Assembly: GCA_039707465.1 (NCBI GenBank)
Contig: CM077652.1
Location: 38,453,118-38,517,117, forward strand
Length of the DNA stretch: 64,000 bases
Source of the DNA: Rhabdophis nuchalis
Taxonomy: Eukaryota > Chordata > Lepidosauria > Squamata > Natricidae
Reading direction: 5' to 3'
The notes beneath the pieces were generated by a model. It was given only the letters and a program-made list of their open reading frames with translations. It did not search any database and was not told the origin of the DNA. Positions 46,901 to 58,600 of this stretch are shown piece by piece. Numbering within the stretch: the stretch's first letter is position 1; every line of letters begins with the position of its first letter. The position numbers and the translations under genes were made by a program.

Positions 46901-47929
46901 GGAGGTGTCGAAATGTGATAAATAAATAAAATAATCCGACCCCCATATTGATTCTTTTGTGAAGTTTCCCTGAGCCTCTGAGATGCCAAAGAGAGGGAGA
47001 CTCAAGAGGAGGCTTGCAAAAAATAACAGCTTTTTATTTATGGCCAAAGCAAAAGCTGGGTGACAAAACTATATCCCAATGGACGCCACACCCTGCAAGA
47101 GTGGCTTAGAGAATTATAGACATTTTACACCAGTAGAAACAAAGTTTGCCCAATGAGAGACAAAGGTCCATTACCAACGTGATCTTTAGAGCGTTCTTTG
47201 TTCAGGGCCCTGCCACTGTCCACCCTATTTATGGAGCGTTCCTATAGCCTTCCAAAGGGGCAGACCCCCCCACCCCACCCAGCCAAGTTGTTTATTCAGC
47301 AGAATTTATGAGGCAGGAAAACTCCCTACTCTGGTTCCTTTATCTATGGGGCCAGATATTCCTGGGTAACAGTTTCTCCTATATTTTCAGGGATGTGCCC
47401 AGCTTTGAAACCAAGAATACAAGCGAGACACAGATGACAACCAGTATTAAGGTTACAATTTTACTGAGCTAGAATCAGTTCCTAGCAACTAATTTCTGAC
47501 AGTATACAAGCAAAAGCCAATAACAAAGCTTAATTCCTAATAAATGATTTCTAGCAATATATCGTATCAGAAGCAAACAGCAAATATTGGTTTAATCAGT
47601 AACAATTATATAGTAGTGTACGCAATTCATAATAAAAAACTAGTAGCCAATATTAGGTTGATTCATATACTCTTTCACTTTTGATCCCTCACCCTCCTCC
47701 CATGGACTCCCATGGCTACGATTATTTACTCCTCCTGCATTGTTTATGGGAGACACAATTCTTTTTCCACCTTTGATTTAAAAGGATGACCTTGTCTTTT
47801 CTCCCAGATCAACTGGAGGTTTAGTTATCTTGATCAGTATTTGATCAGTGCTTCTAACTTCACGAGTCTCATGATCTACACTTTTTATATGTTGACAAAA
47901 ATAAATCAAATGCTAGAATGTTTCCAAAC
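46901..47929. other. Interval without recognised genes
   Basis: A short signal-peptide-like minus-strand frame near 47040-46850 has no further support. A poly-C/ACCC tract lies near 47266-47285. Confidence 0.35.
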
Positions 47930-48790
47930 TTCCGGCTTTCATGGGCATCAAGCCATTTCCTTCTTGAAAACTCATTTAGAGTCACACCTGAATCAGAAGG
48001 CAGATACATCGGAAATGGGGAACCAATGAGGTCCCTGAGCCACATGCTTGTGCTACCTGGAACGTGCTTTTTTTCAAGAGGCAACTGGCCTTCCTTGTTT
48101 TTCTTTGAAGGTCTTCAATCCAAGAAGCTGCTTCAGCTCTGACTGGAGGGTGGGGAATGGAAGGATTTAGACTCCTTGCAGACAGCTGGTCATTTGCATC
48201 CTTTGCGAGAATTGTTGAGGCCCTTGGAGGTTTATCAGGGTCCTCAGGGTCACCTAAGTAGTGCAGATGGTCACGGAGCCTTCTTGGAGCTGCTGAAAGG
48301 ACTCCTGTGTTGTAGACTGGAGATACATGATGTTGTATCCCTCCCCCTCTGTTGAGAAGGGCTGTTCAATTTTGTCATAGATGGCCTCTTTGACCCCCTC
48401 TTTCCAACCAGCGGTCCTGTCTGTCAAAAATGTGGCCTTTGCTATCTTGGAAAGAGCGGCCTTTGTCTTTCAAATGCAGATGGACGGCTGCATCTTGTCC
48501 TGATACTGATTTAGTCTTCTATGTTGTGCCCTGTGTTTACGAAGTGGTTGTTTTGTTTCCCCAATGTACAGATCTACACATGGCTCCCTGCATTGCACTG
48601 CATATAATGGAGAACGGAATAACATCCTTCCATTCCTCACCATCCAGTCAGAGCTGAAGAAGCTTCTTGGATAAGGAGTGAAATGTCTTCAAAGAAAAAC
48701 AAGAAAGTCCAGTTGCCTCTTGGGGAAAAAAGCACCTTTGGGACAACCATCACCTGGATGATGGAGAATCTCCATAGATTCTGAAACAGG
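47930..48790 (-). mobile_element. Penelope-like element fragment with GIY-YIG endonuclease remnant
   Basis: On the minus strand around 48600-48290 the frame reads VQCREPCVDLYIGETKQPL, then HRAQHRR, HLHLKDKGRSFQDSKGHIFD and RWLERGVKEAIYDKIEQPF. This is the GIY-YIG nuclease region of Penelope-like retroelements. The sequence at about 48068-48145 (minus) and 48643-48735 (plus) is the same text in opposite orientation (CCAGTCAGAGCTGAAG, AAAGAAAAACAAG, CCAGTTGCCTCTTG). These are inverted terminal segments, as is common for copies of this class. No RT is present. Confidence 0.7.
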
Positions 48791-48819
48791 CTGTTCAAAT
48801 CAGCCTTAATCATGTATTT

Positions 48820-48985
48820 TTTATACCACCTTCATTATTTTTATAAATAACTCGAGGCGGCAAACGTACCTAATACTCCTCCTTCCTCCTGTTTCTCCAG
48901 CCCAACAGCCCTGAGGTGAGTTGAGCTGAGAGGGAGCAACCGGCTCAAAGTCACCCCGGAAGCCTTCTTGCCATTTCCCCCTCTT
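48820..48985 (-). mobile_element. SINE-like interspersed repeat, antisense
   Basis: The plus strand reads TTATAAATAACTCGAGGCGGC, CTCCTTCCTCCTGTTTC, and TGAGGTGAGTTGAGCTGAGAGGG followed by CTCAAAGTCACC. The same order recurs at 53835-54080 and partly at 54665-54790. A short SINE or LINE tail is likely; the family is not assigned. Confidence 0.6.
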
Positions 48986-49379
48986 CCCAAGAACATTTGA
49001 GACAAGCGCAACTGGCAAAGGGAACGTGGCTCCGGCACACCAACCCACACAGAGGAGGTTGCGGGGTGCTTGATAGTCAAGATTGGGGTGGCAGGCAGAG
49101 CAGCTGCTGCTTCCAGATGGCACCCGAGAAGGCAGCAGGAGCTCCCACTGAAATGAGGAAATGGTGCCTGGGCTTTTGATTCCCCCTTGGGCAGGGCAAG
49201 GCACTGCGTGTGCATTTCTTCCACACCTTTTCCTGAAAGGATGCATAAACCTTCCCCCCCCCCCCCCGCCTCTTTCTCTGCAAGACTTGGGGTGGGGGGG
49301 GCTTCCCTGCTGGTCCAGAGGGAGCCTTGCCAAGTGGAGTTTGAATTGTGTGTGTGTGTTTCTAATCTCTCCCGCTGCC

Positions 49380-49568
49380 CTGCCGAGAAAAGCCGTGACC
49401 GCGGCTCTGCATCTTGTGCTGCTTGGCAAGTGGAGCGGAGGGGCGGGGCAGAGGGGCGGGCAAGGCAGGCCAGCCAGGGGCCCCTCCTCCCTGCCACTGC
49501 TGCGGCTGCTAAGACGCCTGTCCGCCCAGGCAGGGCTCCAGAGCTCCTCTCCAGAGCAAGTGGGAAGG
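49380..49568 (+). promoter_or_regulatory. GC-rich, TATA-less promoter region of NOXO1
   Basis: CG content rises just upstream of the NOXO1 start. Two Sp1-type GC boxes, GGGGCGGGGC at 49440-49449 and AGGGGCGGG at 49452-49460, lie 110-130 bases before the ATG. There is no TATA box. The transcription start is not determinable here. Confidence 0.55.
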
Positions 49569-49634
49569 ATGGGCGGCAGCAGGTTTCCCGTGGAGGTGAC
49601 GGCGGTGGGCTTGCTGAAGCATGGCCGGCAGAAG
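49569..49634 (+). CDS. NOXO1: NOXO1 coding exon 1
   Basis: The ATG in the context GGAAGGATGG opens the frame. The exon encodes 22 residues ([20 protein letters not shown] and QK), matching the start of the PX domain of NOXO1, and ends at AAG|GTAGCT, phase 0. Confidence 0.92.
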
Positions 49635-52600
49635 GTAGCTTGGCCCTGAACTGAGCCGAGTGGCCCCCTGGAAATCTGCAGGGGGCCCTTGGGAAGCCTG
49701 GGCTTTTATGTTGCTCTTGGTACCAATGTTCATTTTTCTGCCTATCTTGAATATCTTCACGTTTGGATGGCATTGCAACAAAGTCTTTTTATTATGCTTT
49801 GGGTCCCTGTTCATTGCCAGGGCTGGGCTGAGGCGTGTCATTTTCGGAGCCGCTGCTCCAGTGCCAGCTACTGCCGGTTCCTGCCTTGGCAGTCGGAGCT
49901 TTTCAGGCAAATCGTTTCCACCTTAGCATCTGAATGAGAGGTTGGGTCATAGTGGGAACTTTGGATACCTGTGTCTTCTCCTCTTTTGCTCCCCGGGAGA
50001 CGCCTCGGTCAGCCTCCAAGGCTTGATCTGCTCTCCCTTGCAACTGAGTTGCCTGCCTAGTACGACCACCATTGTATTCTTTTTATTTCTTTAAAATAAA
50101 AGAAATGGGTATTTCTCGGTAATTGTCTTGACTTCAATTTCTACTAAAAAGTGGGCGTTGCATGATATTTTAGATTAAAGTCAATTTTGTGTTGTTTTTC
50201 CCCCCCAGATCAGCATCCTTTCTGTCTCCTGGTCTGACCAAACCCAGGTTCTCATTTACAGGACATTCGAAGAATTTAGGACTCTCCATGTAAGTTTCAG
50301 TTGAATTTGGGCCTGACAGCTTCCCTGCACAGCTGGACAAGCAGCAGGAGCTCATTTCTGGCTTTCTTTTCAGAAAGGACTGAAGAGGAAATTCCCCATT
50401 GAGGGCGGCTTATTGAAAAAGTCCGACCGGACCCTCCCAAGATTTCGAGGTAAAAAGGAAGACTAAGGCTGGACGCCCAGGGCTGACTAAAATGGCAGCT
50501 CCCCTCCCGGTGATGGAGGTGCTAAATCAGCAGCCCCTCGTCACAAACCATCTGCACAGTAGTGCAAACTGAAACACATGGTGGCTTTGTGCAGAGGGGA
50601 GTAACTCTGGGGGTGCATTTATTTGACCTTTGGGGGCCACAGAATGTGGGCATTGGGGGAGACTTGGAGGACAGAGGGAGGTTGGAATGGGCAGATTAAG
50701 TTTTGCAGAAGTTTGCTTACTATTCTCTCTTAGAAAAAAATATCATTTTCATTTTCGAGAGGAGTTAAGGGATACATGAATTTCATAAGGCTTAAAACTC
50801 TTCAATTGTCCACTCCCAGGACTACAAATGCAGGCTTTGTCTGGCGCAGAGATCACAACAGAGAGGCTGCTTTAGGCTCAGGGGAATTACAAATTAAAAA
50901 CAGCTTCTTATCGTCCTGGATCTCTGTTCTTTGTTCAGTCATGGGAAGAAAGATTTGTCAAATGCAATATATAATTTAGTTTCATTCCCTCCTCCAAAGG
51001 AATGATTTTACAGTATTGATGCCCATTTAAGTTCACAATGAAAAGGCCTGCCTGTGCTTTTCCACCCCTGCAGAATTCCACACGCCCAGATTTTCCAGAG
51101 CTGGGCATTGCACCCTACACAAATTGTAGTGCTAAAAAAACCCCACAGGCCACATGGAAGCATGCCCAGAAGGGGAACTCCTTCAGGTTAGAGGTGATAT
51201 TCAGCAGGTTCTGACCAGTTCTGGAGAACCGGTAGCAGAAATTTTATTTCGGAGAACCGGTAAATGCCACCTCTGGCTGGCCCTGCCCCCATCTATTCTC
51301 TGCCTCCTGAGCCCCGGCTGATCGGGAGGGAACGGGGATTTTACAGTATCCTTCTCCTGCCACGCCCACCAAGCCACGCCCACCAAGCCATGTCACGCCC
51401 CCAGAACTGGTAGTAAAAAACGTTGATTCCCACCACTGCTTCAGGTGTCGTTCTCCCCTCCCCCTTTGCAGATGCCAATGCGATGCTGAGGAAGAATCAG
51501 AAGCTCAGCCGCTGCATGGAGACTCTGAGGCTGCTGGAGGTCTATTGCCAGGAGCTGCTGAAGACTCAAGCCAAAATCTCCCGAGGAGAAGATGTGGTTA
51601 AGTTTCTGGAAGCCCACGGCCAGGATCTGGAGCCTCCCTTTCCAGAAAACAGGTACATCTAAGACAAGAGGTTTCTTAGGGAAAAAACGTCCATTTCAGG
51701 AGCTCAAGCCATTCAAAGTGAAGTTTCTCAATAGCTTTTTTTTTATTCTTGTGTGATTCAGACAAAAAGCGAGGCAAGGGTGCAATTAAGCTTAATTAGT
51801 TCTTTTATATGTGTACTTATGCCTGTCTAATTTCAAAGTTATCTTACTATAAGTTATGCCCACTCAAGTTGCTGTGTAAGCATTGCTGCTCAACTAGGCT
51901 ACTCCTTCACACAATGCTCTCCTACACCCTCCACACAGGTGATCAGGCTGCGTTCGAGTGGGCTGGGAAGCAGACTCAGGGCCTCCCCTGCTCCGACAAG
52001 AGTCATCCTGAACTTTGGGGTCTGGCTTCAGTCTCCTCCTTATACCTAATGGGTTTACTCCGTATCCATGGGAATCAGGGGTGGATTCCTTCTTCTGTGA
52101 CGGCTGGTTCGCTCAGAGACGCGCTACGTGCGCATGCGCAGTAGTAAAAAAATGGCTTCTGTGCATGTCAGAAGCAAAGAACAAGATAGAACCAGTTTGG
52201 GGGCGTGGCTAGTTGAATTACTACCTACTCGGCCGAACCGGTAGGAACCCACTTCTGATATTTGTTCCAAGACTCCACTGCATTCCTCCCACCCATTAAT
52301 GCTCTACCTGGTATCACCCACAATAAACCACTCCTACACACACTCAGAATCTTTCCTCTTAGCGGTGGTGCACACAGTCCAGCAACGTGAGTTTCCTAGG
52401 GTGTTCGTGAAAAGGCTAACTATGGTTGTATTACATGCCCTCTATATTCATCACTTATATTTGTGATATCTTAATCACATATAACATAAAATATGTAACA
52501 TCAGTTCAAACATCAAATCATGTTGTGGCTTCAAGGCAGAATTACAGGCAGCCTTGAAAAAACCCCTGCCCTGTCACTTGACCTACAGTATAGGTTGACT

Positions 52601-55600
52601 CTGGCCTCCTGGGGAGGAGACAAGGAAATATTTCATTAAAAGGCAGGCAAAATCACCAACTCTGGTATCTCAGAGAGTGCGGGAGAAGGACCAGGGAGAC
52701 TCAGTGACAAGTCCCACCCCCACCCCACCTCCAACCACCGAGAGTAAGTACCTGGGAATCAGGCAGCTACTTCCAAACCTATCAGGTTGTGGTTGTACCT
52801 GAGGGGAAACTCAGATGCAAGCCATCTCAAAGGAAAGGCTATATACACGAGAGCCAGGGACCACGTCAGCAGAGGGAAACAATTTGATTTCTGATCTGCC
52901 ATTGCAAGAATAAGAGACAGGTGGAAGCCGACTTTCCTGCCAACTAGCTCTTTGTACTGTGAGACTCAGAAGTATGGGCTGTGATTCCACTCGCTTTCCG
53001 TAGACAACAGTCCCTGGAAGTCTTTCAGGTTGGTTTCTTAGCTTTCCTTCGGTAGCATCTTGGCAAGAGGTCCAGAATTTCTGCCAGCCTGCTTCAAATG
53101 GCTTCCATCCCAGCATGCAGGGGAGAAAAATTCAACAAGAATTGTTTTCTGATATTCAGAAAACCCAACCTGGGGCTGCCTGCTGAGGGGAGCCCTCTTG
53201 TCTGCCTGAGAAAGCCCCGTCCTGGAGGGGGGGGGCCTCCCTTGACAGGGCCCCGTGCCAAAATCCGGAGCTTTTTCATTCAGCCAGTCCCCAGAGACGA
53301 GAGGAGCCCTCTTGGCAGGTGGCAGCCATCAGGGGCCTTCCCTACCAGCTTCCCCTGCTGACTAGCCAAGCACTCAGATGGCAGCCAGGTAGCCGCAGGG
53401 GCCTCAAAAGCCCTTTTATTCAGCACTGCGGTACTTTGAGCATTTGCTGAGCAAACCGTCGTAAACTGAGGACTCCCTGGAAGAAACCGGTTGCAATGTC
53501 CACTTGAATGTCATGACTTTCCTCCTGCAGCATCATCGTTTTGCCTTCTGAAATGGGAGAGAGGAAGAAAGAGGCTCCCAGCGCTCCCAGCCTGACCATC
53601 ACACAGCCAGTCATCTCCCAGATGTACCAATGCATTGCACCTTTTCGAACTCAAGACACGCAGAACAAGCCCTTCGAAGCCACCAAGGCAGAAAAGCTGG
53701 AAGTGCTGATGAAGGACAGGACAGGTGGGGAGACCAAACATGGGCCTTCTGGCAGAAACGGCATGCGTGGCCTGGCTGCCTGTTGTCTGCAGGCACTCCT
53801 AAACCATGTTTCATTTGTTATCTATTTATATAATGTAATGAATGTATTTATATCTGCCTTTATTATTTGTAGAAAGAATTCAAGGTGGTAATCATCTCTA
53901 ATGCTCCTTCCTATTTTCCCCACAACCACCCTGTGAGGTGGACTGGGCTGAGAGAGATTGACTGGCCCAAAGTCACCGAACCAGCCTAAGGCGGGACTAG
54001 AACTCCCACTCTCCTGGCGATTGACCCAAGGACCCTCAATTGCCTTTCATGCCTAAGGCTGGAATAGAACTCACCATCTTGCATTTTAACACAATTGGCT
54101 AGGTTTGTGCAAGTATCCCAGGAATAGTTTATAAACACCTTCTAAGCCACAAATCATGATTTACAAGCTACCCTTGGAACGTTTACACCACAGGCTGAAC
54201 CAAAATCAAACCAACCATATCATGCAGATGTATGAACCCAACGGGGGATAATGAGAACGATATTCTTGATCCAAGCAGGCTTCTGCAGCATTCTCCTGAG
54301 ATTAGCCAGGTTTATCTTCATCCTGGGCTTCCCTCTTTTGCAAAAGCTGGGAGGATTGCAAAACCATTCAGATTTCCTGCAGGGAGTAGCTTTGCCAGGA
54401 GAGTTTGCTGCTCAAGTGGCATGGAAAATTAAATTATTATTATTATTATTATTATTATTATGGATGGACAGAGCAGCCGGAGCTAGACTGGGTTTAGATC
54501 CCTTTTCAGAATCCCCTGGGCTTCAGCAAGCGACTCCCTTCCGTTGGCTGCCAGGTGCTGAAGGAATCTCCTCTCCTTTGAAGTGGGCTCCTCGGGGCTC
54601 CGTCTTGTTTCTCTGGCAAAAACAGAGAAGTGATTTGTCCCTGCTGTTTGCATGGTCTGCCATCTAAGTATTTTTTAAAAAGATTATTTTAATCCTGCCT
54701 TTATTGTTTTTATAAATCATTCCAGGCAGCAATCACATCTCATGCTCCTTCCTCTTCTTCCTTTCCACCCCACCACAACCTTGTGAGGCGAATAACAGTA
54801 AGCAACAGTAACAAAGTTGGAAGGGACTTTGGAGGTCATCTAGTCCAATTCCCTGCTCTCACATGAGACCTATACCATTTCAGATAAATGGCTGTCCAGC
54901 CTCTTAAAAGCCTTCAGTGATGGAGCACCCACAACTTTTGAAGGCAATTTTAATTGTGAGGAAATTTATCCTTAGTTCTATGTTGCTTCTCTCCTTGGTT
55001 AGTTTCCATCCGTTGTTTCTTGTCCCGCCTTCAGGTGCTTCATAAATAAGTTGCCCCCCTCTCTTTTGAGACAGCCCTTCAAGAATTGGAAGGCTGCTAT
55101 CATGTCACCCCAGACCATTTTTTAACTATATACCTCCTAGCTCCTGCAATCTTTCTTTGTATGTTTTAGCTTCTAGGCCCCTAATCATTTTTGTTGCTCT
55201 TCTCTGAACTCTTTCCAAAGTCTCAACATTTTGTTTGTATTGGTGTGACCAAAACTGGAGGCAGTATTCTAGGTGTGGTCTTACTAAGGCTTTATATAGG
55301 GTGGTACTAGTATCTCCTTGATCTTAATAATAATAATAATAATAAATTTAATTTGTTGACCGCTCCCTCTCCCCAAAGGGACTCGGAGCGGTGCACAGGG
55401 CAAATAAAACAATAAATACACAAACATAATTAAAAACAAATTAAATATTATCCCTGCGCTAAAAATTCCCAGTTAAAAATTACTAAAATCCCCATCTAAA
55501 ATTACTAACCCCATAGAAGAGAGACTACCCTAGGCCAGCCAAGCAGAACAGATATGTTTTTAGTTTTAGACGGAAGGAGCGGAGGTCCGTGGTTGTTCTA

Positions 55601-58600
55601 ATGTCCGGGGGAAGGTCGTTGCAGAGGGCTGGGCCCACCACAGAGAGAGCCCTTCCCCTGGGCGTCGCCCGCTGACAAAGTCTAGTGGATGGCACCCGGA
55701 GAAGTCCCTCTCTGTGGGAGCGAATCGGCCGTGTGGATGTATGAGGCAGGATCCGATCCCGCAAATAGCTAGGTCCCGAGCCATGGAGCGCTTTAAAGAT
55801 GATAACTAGAACCTTGAAGAGCACCCGGAAGACGACAGGCAGCCAGTGCAGCTCGCGCAAGAGCGGTGTTACGTGGGTAAACCTTGAGGTTCCCATAATT
55901 GCTCGCGCGGCTGCATTCTGGACTAGCTGAAGTCTCCGAGTGCACCTCAAGGGGAGCCCCATGCAGAGAGAGTTACAATAGTCCAGTCGGGATGTCACGA
56001 GAGCATGAGTGACTGTGCGAAGGGCATCCCAATCCAATAGGGGGCGCAACTGGCGAACCAGGCGAACCTGGTAGAACGCCCTCCTGGCCACGGCTGTCAC
56101 TTGATCTTCCATGGACAGCCGGGCATCCAGGAGGACACCCAAGTTGCGCGCCCCATCCACTGGGGCAAGATGTTCGCCCCCAATGGCCAGCGATGGAGTC
56201 AGCTGGTTGAATCGGGCAGCCGGAAACCACAGCCACTCAGTCTTGGTCGGGTTGAGCCTGAGTCCGTTTCTTCCCATCCAGATCCGTACGGCTTCCAGGC
56301 ACTGGCACATCACCGCTACGGCATCGTTGGGGTGGTTTGGGGTAGATATATACAGCTGAGTGTCATCAGCGTAGAGATGGTACTCTACCCCAAAACCACG
56401 GATGATCTCACCCAGCGGCTTCATATATGTGTTAAACAGGAGAGGCGAGAGGACCAACCCCTGAGGCACCCCACATGTGAGGGGTCTCGAGGTCGACCTC
56501 TGCTCTCCTGTCAACACAAATTGCGATCGGCCAGAGAGGTAGGAGGAGAACCACCGTAAAACGGTGCCTCCCACCCCCAACCCCCCCAGCCGATGCAATA
56601 GGATACCATGGTCGATGGTATCAAAAGCCGCCGAGAGGTCTAATAGGACCAGGATGGAGGAACAACCCCCATCTCTGGCCCTCCAGAGATCATCGACCAA
56701 CGCGACCAATGCCGTCTCGGTGCTATGCCTGGGCCGAAAGCCGGACTGGCGCGGGTCTAGATAATCAACTTCCTCCAGGTGACGGGGAAACTGTTGTGCC
56801 ACCACACTCTCAACAACCTTCGCCAAAAAGGGAAGGTTGGAGACTGGACGATAGTTGGTTAATAAAGCCGGATCCAAAGAGGGCTTCTTAAGGCGGGGCC
56901 TCACCATGGCCTCTTTTAGGGAGGCAGGCAAGGAACCCTCACTTAAGGATGCGTTGACAACCTCTTGGAGCCAGCCTCGTGTCACCTCCCAGGATTCCAG
57001 TACAAGCCAGGAGGGACATGGGTCCAATAAACATGTGGTGGCTCGCAGTCGCCCACGTAACCTGTCCATATCCTCGGAAGCAACGGAGTCAAACTCCTCC
57101 CAAACAAGATCTGTCTCGTGGCATCCCACTGGGCCATCAGTGGGGGCTAGCTCGTTCTGTATCTGAGCGATTTTCTCCTGCAGAAAAGTCACAAATTCCT
57201 CTGCTCTACCCTGTAGCGGGGCTTCCCGCACCCTCTGTTGAAGGAGGGAGCGGGTCACCCTAAACAGGGCGGCAGGGCGGTTGTCTGCGGATGCTATGAG
57301 AGTGGCACAATGATGACGTTTGGCCACTCTCAGCGCCACAATGTAAGTCCGTAAATGGGCTCTTACCTGTGTCCGGTCAGATTCAGATCGGGTAGACCTC
57401 CATCTTCTCTCTAGGCATCTCTTGTGGCGTTTCATCACCCTCAGCTCCTCGGTAAACCAAGGAGCCAGGGTGGCTCGCCGCCGCAAGAGAGGCCGCAAGG
57501 GCGCGACCCGATCCAAGGCTCCCGTGGTCGCAGTATTCCATGCGGCCACGAGGTCCTCCATCAGGGCGCGGGTCAGGGGTACAGGAAGTGGCCCAAGCGC
57601 CGCCTGGAACCCATCAGAGTCCATCAGGCGCCTGGGGCGGAACCAAATTAGTGACTCAGGTTCCGCCTCCCCGCGGAGGGGAGTAGCGGTTGGAAAGTCG
57701 AGCCGGAGAAGTGAGTGATCTGACCATGACAAGGGTGTGATGACTATATCCCCTATACCCAGATCACTCTTCCATTGGCCAGAGACAAAGATGAGATCCG
57801 GTGTATGTCCACCCTTGTGAGTGGGGCCTTGAATTAATTGGGTCAGGTCCATGGCCGTCATGGAAGCCATGAACTCCCGAGCTACCTCGGATGATTCGCC
57901 CACCGATGGCAGGTTAAAGTCCCCCATGACTAAAAGTCTGGGGGTCTCAACTGCTACCGTAGCGATCACCTCCAGGAGCTCGGGCAGGGCTGCTGCTACA
58001 TAGCGGGGAGCCAGGTATACAACCAGCAAGCCCAACTGCCTCCCTAGGCCCCACTTCACACAGAGGGACTCACAACCGGTGGTCTGAGGCACAACGGTCT
58101 CTCTCGGCTCAAGACCTTCCTTTACAATAACCGCTACCCCACCACCCCTGCCTAGGGCCCGGGGCTGATGAAAAGCGCGGTAACCTGGTGGGCACATTTC
58201 AACGAGGGGGAGTCCACCCTCGTGGCCCAACCAGGTCTCCGCTATTCCTGCCAGGTCCGGCTCCCCCTCTGACAGGAGGTCATAAATGAGGGGGGCTTTG
58301 TTGACAACGGACCTGGCGTTACAAAACATCAGCCTCAGGCCCTGGCTCTGATCTTGATTGTATCCGTCTGTTAATGCCATTAAGGATTGCATTGCCTTTT
58401 TTTGGCTGCTGTCGCAAACTATTGGCTCATACTTAAGTGATTGTCCACTAGGACGCCAAGATCCCTCTAACAGTTACTAGTGTTAAGCCAGGCTTCACCT
58501 AGTCTGTACCTGTACATTTGACTTTTCTTACCTAAGTTGAAGACCTTGCTTTTTTGTACATTAAATTTCACTTTGTTAGATAGGGCCCAGTACTCAAATC

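Noticed and set aside
48841..49773. 310-codon minus-strand frame opposite the NOXO1 promoter and exon 1
   Set aside because: It lies antisense to a well-supported exon in GC-rich sequence where stops are rare, and no domain is recognisable.
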